Assembly (NCBI GenBank): GCA_039808325.1
Contig: JBDHSU010000033.1
Span: 1 to 31,441, forward strand
From: JAFKKS01 sp039808325
Lineage (GTDB): Bacteria; Pseudomonadota; Alphaproteobacteria; Rhizobiales; Xanthobacteraceae
Direction of reading: 5' to 3'
Length of the DNA: 31,441 bases
Both the position numbers and the translations under genes were made by a program. Positions within the stretch are counted from its first letter, which is position 1. Each line of letters starts with the position of its first letter. The notes beneath the pieces are model-generated. The model saw only the letters and a program-made list of their open reading frames with translations, was not told the DNA's origin and searched no databases. This document shows positions 28,604 to 31,441 of this stretch, piece by piece.

Positions 28604-30211
28604 TTGCCCATCCTCAAATCCAAAATCGAAATCGGCGCCGACGACATCCGTGCGAATGCCGAGGCGATGCGCGCGCTCGCCGTGGAGTTGAAGGAACGCC
28701 GCGCGGCCGCGGCGCTCGGCGGACCGGCAAAATCCCGCGAACGCCATATCGGCCGCGGCAAGCTGCTTCCGCGTGACCGCGTGATGGCGCTGATCGACCC
28801 GGGCTCGCCGTTCCTCGAGCTTTCACCGCTCGCCGCCAACGGCATGTACGAGGAGAACATCCATGCCGCGGGCATCATCACCGGCATCGGCCGCATCGAA
28901 GGGCGCGAATGCGTGATCGTCGCCAACGACGCGACGATCAAGGGCGGCACCTATTATCCGGAGACGGTGAAGAAGCACGTCCGCGCGCAGGAGGTGGCGC
29001 GCGAGAACCGCCTGCCCTGCCTCTATCTCGTGGATTCAGGCGGCGCCAATCTTCCGCAATGGCCGGACGTCTTTCCCGACCGCGACCACTTCGGCCGCAT
29101 CTTCTACAATCAGGCGACGCTCTCCGCGATGGGCATCCCGCAGGTCGCCGTCGTCATGGGCTCCTGCACCGCCGGCGGCGCCTATGTGCCCGCGATGTCC
29201 GACGAGACGGTGATCGTGCGCAAGCAAGGCACCATCTTCCTCGGCGGCCCGCCGCTCGTGAAGGCAGCGACCGGCGAAGTCGTCTCGGCGGAAGACCTCG
29301 GCGGCGCCGACGTGCATGCGCGCAAATCCGGCGTCGCGGATCACTATGCGGCCGACGACCATCACGCGCTCGCGATGGCGCGGCGCATCGTCGCGAATTT
29401 CAATACGCGCAAGACGACCGACCTGGCGCTCCTGCCGCCGCGCGATCCGGCGCTCGACACGGCCGAGCTCGACAGCATCGTGCCGGTCGACCTCAAGAAG
29501 CAATTCGACGTACGCGAGGTGATCGCGCGTCTCGTCGACGGCTCCGAGTTCGACGAGTTCAAGGCGCTCTACGGCACCACGCTCGTCACCGGCTTCGCGC
29601 ATCTGCACGGCATGCCGATCGGCATCATCGGCAATAACGGCATTCTCTATTCGGAAAGCGCGCTGAAGGCCGCGCACTTCATCGAGCTGTGCTGCCAGCG
29701 CAAAATCCCGCTGCTGTTCCTGCAGAACATCGTCGGCTTCATGGTCGGGCGCGACTACGAAGCCGGCGGCATCGCCAAGGACGGCGCGAAGATGGTGACC
29801 GCCGTCTCCTGCGCCCAGGTGCCGAAGATCACGGTCGTGATCGGCGGCTCCTACGGCGCCGGCAACTACGGCATGTGCGGGCGCGCGTTCTCGCCGCGCT
29901 TTCTGTTCACGTGGCCGAACGCGCGCGTTGCGCTGATGGGTTCGGAGCAGGCCGCATCCGTTCTCGCGACCGTGCGGCGCGACAACATCGAGGCGGCCGG
30001 CGGCGCCTGGAGCGCCGAGGAAGAGGAAACCTTCAAGAAACCGATCCGCGACCAGTTCGACGCCCAGGGCAATCCTTATTATGCGACGGCACGGCTGTGG
30101 GATGACGGCATCATCCTGCCCAGCGAAACCCGCCGCGTCCTTGCGCTCGCTTTCTCCGCGGCGCTGAACGCGCCGATCCCGAAGACACGCTTCGGCGTGT
30201 TCCGGATGTGA
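28604..30211 (+). CDS. Acyl-CoA carboxylase carboxyltransferase subunit, methylcrotonyl-CoA carboxylase beta type
   Basis: A 535-residue biotin-dependent carboxyltransferase that moves CO2 from carboxybiotin to an acyl-CoA, most likely 3-methylcrotonyl-CoA in leucine breakdown. Marks are GRGKLLPRDRV, LELSPLAANGMYE, GGTYYPETVKKHVRAQEVA, LVDSGGANLPQWPDVFPDRDHFGR, GSCTAGGAYVPAMSDE and, in the C-terminal half, LFLQNIVGFMVGRDYEAGGIAKDGAKMV with IGGSYGAGNYGMCGRAF. The start is TTG (GGAGA upstream); no ATG lies near. No biotin carboxylase alpha subunit, isovaleryl-CoA dehydrogenase or HMG-CoA lyase follows, so the partner must be elsewhere. Propionyl- or geranyl-CoA carboxylase is less likely. Confidence 0.92.
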   Translation: MPILKSKIEIGADDIRANAEAMRALAVELKERRAAAALGGPAKSRERHIGRGKLLPRDRVMALIDPGSPFLELSPLAANGMYEENIHAAGIITGIGRIEGRECVIVANDATIKGGTYYPETVKKHVRAQEVARENRLPCLYLVDSGGANLPQWPDVFPDRDHFGRIFYNQATLSAMGIPQVAVVMGSCTAGGAYVPAMSDETVIVRKQGTIFLGGPPLVKAATGEVVSAEDLGGADVHARKSGVADHYAADDHHALAMARRIVANFNTRKTTDLALLPPRDPALDTAELDSIVPVDLKKQFDVREVIARLVDGSEFDEFKALYGTTLVTGFAHLHGMPIGIIGNNGILYSESALKAAHFIELCCQRKIPLLFLQNIVGFMVGRDYEAGGIAKDGAKMVTAVSCAQVPKITVVIGGSYGAGNYGMCGRAFSPRFLFTWPNARVALMGSEQAASVLATVRRDNIEAAGGAWSAEEEETFKKPIRDQFDAQGNPYYATARLWDDGIILPSETRRVLALAFSAALNAPIPKTRFGVFRM

Positions 30212-31011
30212 TGACCTCGCTGCGCGACTTCGAATACGCCGGATGGCAAACGGCGGCGGGCCATTATGAGCCGTTCGCCGCGCTGACGCGCTTGTTCGTC
30301 GAACCGCTGCTCGACGCCGTCGAAGCGAGGCCGGGGACGCAACTGCTCGATATCGCCTGCGGCACCGGCGTCGTTTCACAGCGAGCGCTCGCGCGCGGCG
30401 CGGCGACGCACGGCATCGACTTCGCGCCCAACATGGTGGCGGCGGCACGGCATCGCTGCCCCAAAGCCGAGATCCTGCAGGCGGACGCGGAATCGCTTCC
30501 CTTCGCCACGGCCCGCTTCGACGCCGTCGTCTCGAATTTCGGCATCCATCATGTCGAACATCCCGACCGTGCGCTGGCCGAGGCGCGGCGGGTGCTGAAG
30601 CCGGGCGCGCCTTTCGCCCTCACCCTTTGGGCATCGGCGAAAGACAATCCGACCTGGCGCGTGATCGCGGAAGCCGTGGCGGCCGAGGGACAAAGCGGCG
30701 TTCCGATGCCCGCCGGCAATATCGCGAATACGAGCCCCGACCAATTCGTCCGCCTCGCGACCGCCGCCGGTTTCTCGCCCGACGGGATCGAGCAACGCGC
30801 GCTCGACGTTCTCTGGCGCCTGCCGGCCGGCACCGACCTCGTCGACGTCTTCATGGGCAGCACCGTGCGCATGGCGACGCTCCTGCGCGGGCAATCGCCG
30901 GAGGCGATGCGCGGCATCCGCGCCCATGTCGCGAAGGCGATCGAACCGCATAGGCGCGACGGCGGGCTCGCTTTGCCGGTGCGCGGCTATCTGCTCAGCG
31001 CGCGCGCCTGA
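30211..31011 (+). CDS. Class I SAM-dependent methyltransferase (UbiE-like)
   Basis: A 266-residue methyltransferase of the Methyltransf_11/UbiE type; acceptor unknown. LLDIACGTGVVS (about residues 44-55) is the SAM loop, GIDFAPNMVAAAR follows, then DAESLPFATARFDAVVSNFGIHHVEHPDRALAEARRVLKPGAPFAL. The ATG overlaps the carboxyltransferase stop (TGATG); a GTG one codon earlier is possible. Translational coupling with the carboxyltransferase gene is likely. Its 3' end overlaps the converging transporter gene by 17 bp. Confidence 0.9.
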   Translation: MTSLRDFEYAGWQTAAGHYEPFAALTRLFVEPLLDAVEARPGTQLLDIACGTGVVSQRALARGAATHGIDFAPNMVAAARHRCPKAEILQADAESLPFATARFDAVVSNFGIHHVEHPDRALAEARRVLKPGAPFALTLWASAKDNPTWRVIAEAVAAEGQSGVPMPAGNIANTSPDQFVRLATAAGFSPDGIEQRALDVLWRLPAGTDLVDVFMGSTVRMATLLRGQSPEAMRGIRAHVAKAIEPHRRDGGLALPVRGYLLSARA

Positions 31012-31441
31012 ACGGCATCGGCACCCGCATCGGCCGCCACCACACCAGCGCCACCCCGCACGTCGCGAACGCGAGACCGATCAGCATCAGCGACGACAGG
31101 TGCTCGTCGAGACTCAGCCACGCCATGACGGCCGCGGCGCCCGGCACGATGAAAAACGCCGATGCCGCCCGCGCCGCCCCGTAACGGATCAGGATGACGT
31201 TGTAGATCGCCATGCCGACGATCGACATGACGATTGTGTTCCACGCCATCGCTTCGACGAGACTCATCGTCCAATGCGCGTGCGGCGTCTCGAAGGCGGC
31301 GAGCGCCGCCAATGAAAACAGCATTCCGCCGACGATCTGCACCGCCGTCGCCTCGAACGGCGGCACCCCGCCGCAAAACGCCTTGAGATAGAGCGTGCCG
31401 CCGGAAAGTCCGATGAGGCTCAGCACCAGCAGAGCGAGCGC
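30995..31441 (-). CDS. EamA/DMT-family transporter, C-terminal part (5' end outside window)
   Basis: The last 148 residues of a drug/metabolite-superfamily permease; full members have ten helices and about 290 residues. The visible part holds about five hydrophobic segments of the second EamA repeat, including FEATAVQIVGGMLFSLAALAAF, WNTIVMSIVGMAIYNVILIRYGAARAASAFFIVPGAAAVMAWLSLDEHLSSLMLIGLAFATCGVALVWW. The substrate is not predictable. The frame is open to the window edge, and its stop lies inside the 3' end of the methyltransferase gene. Confidence 0.9.
   Translation of the reverse strand, partial: ALALLVLSLIGLSGGTLYLKAFCGGVPPFEATAVQIVGGMLFSLAALAAFETPHAHWTMSLVEAMAWNTIVMSIVGMAIYNVILIRYGAARAASAFFIVPGAAAVMAWLSLDEHLSSLMLIGLAFATCGVALVWWRPMRVPMPFRRAR

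Noticed and set aside
29036..30448. A 470-codon minus-strand frame opposite the carboxyltransferase
   Set aside because: His/Arg/Ala-rich antisense shadow with no motif.
1..31441. tRNA, rRNA or known riboswitch genes
   Set aside because: I looked through the gaps for T-loop sequences, cloverleaf arms and purine-riboswitch-like junctions and saw none. A covariance-model scan would be decisive.

Overview
The window is about 31.4 kb of G+C-rich (roughly two thirds G+C), densely coding bacterial chromosome. The protein families point to an alphaproteobacterium of the order Hyphomicrobiales (Rhizobiales), perhaps close to Xanthobacteraceae/Nitrobacteraceae. EipB (DUF1849), a BA14K-type protein, NnrU, an orphan tripartite-tricarboxylate-type binding protein, an Rsm22-type methyltransferase and several palindromic repeat families typical of that order all occur. 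I see no rRNA, tRNA, CRISPR array, phage or transposase. Both ends cut genes: purF at the left and an EamA-type transporter at the right.

Layout. Bases 1-5.2 kb: 3' part of purF, a short-chain dehydrogenase, then on the minus strand a YfgM-like TPR protein, a small lipoprotein and the GTPase der, with an NnrU-family membrane protein upstream. 5.2-9.6 kb: a periplasmic solute-binding protein, prfC, an Asp-nucleophile alpha/beta hydrolase and an ArsC/YffB-like protein. 9.7-12.7 kb: a minus-strand ArsR - SRPBCC - DUF899 operon with a compact, apparently leaderless, doubly operated promoter, then yghU. 12.7-20.7 kb: ddl, a low-GC DUF2200 gene, guaA, a divergent Aat-type transferase with a His-rich tandem repeat, a MAPEG-rsmB pair and guaB. 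20.8-28.3 kb: a Pmp3/YqaE-like small membrane protein, eipB, ridA-GDPD, an Rsm22-like methyltransferase, a DUF482 acyltransferase-like gene plus HIT protein, a RidA-AzlC-AzlD operon and a BA14K-like secreted protein. 28.6-31.4 kb: a methylcrotonyl-CoA-type carboxyltransferase subunit, a UbiE-type methyltransferase and part of an EamA transporter.

Functional links: purF, guaB and guaA cover the entry to and the GMP branch of purine synthesis but are not one operon. Der, RF3, RsmB and the Rsm22-like protein are ribosome and translation factors. The RidA-AzlCD operon couples removal of reactive enamines to probable branched-chain amino-acid export. The ArsR cassette is a self-regulating accessory unit.

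The observations most worth a second look are: (1) the ArsR promoter, with a consensus -35, a near-consensus -10, two identical half-site operators and a start codon where transcription should begin; (2) the 15-bp tandem repeat coding a 24-residue His-rich tract in the Aat-like protein; (3) a Pro/Lys/Ala-rich lipoprotein where BamB lies in the yfgM-bamB-der order; (4) dispersed palindromic repeats that supply or abut start and stop codons; and (5) leader structures or leader ORFs in front of guaB and the DUF482 gene. None of these amounts to a clearly new multi-gene defence or metabolic system.
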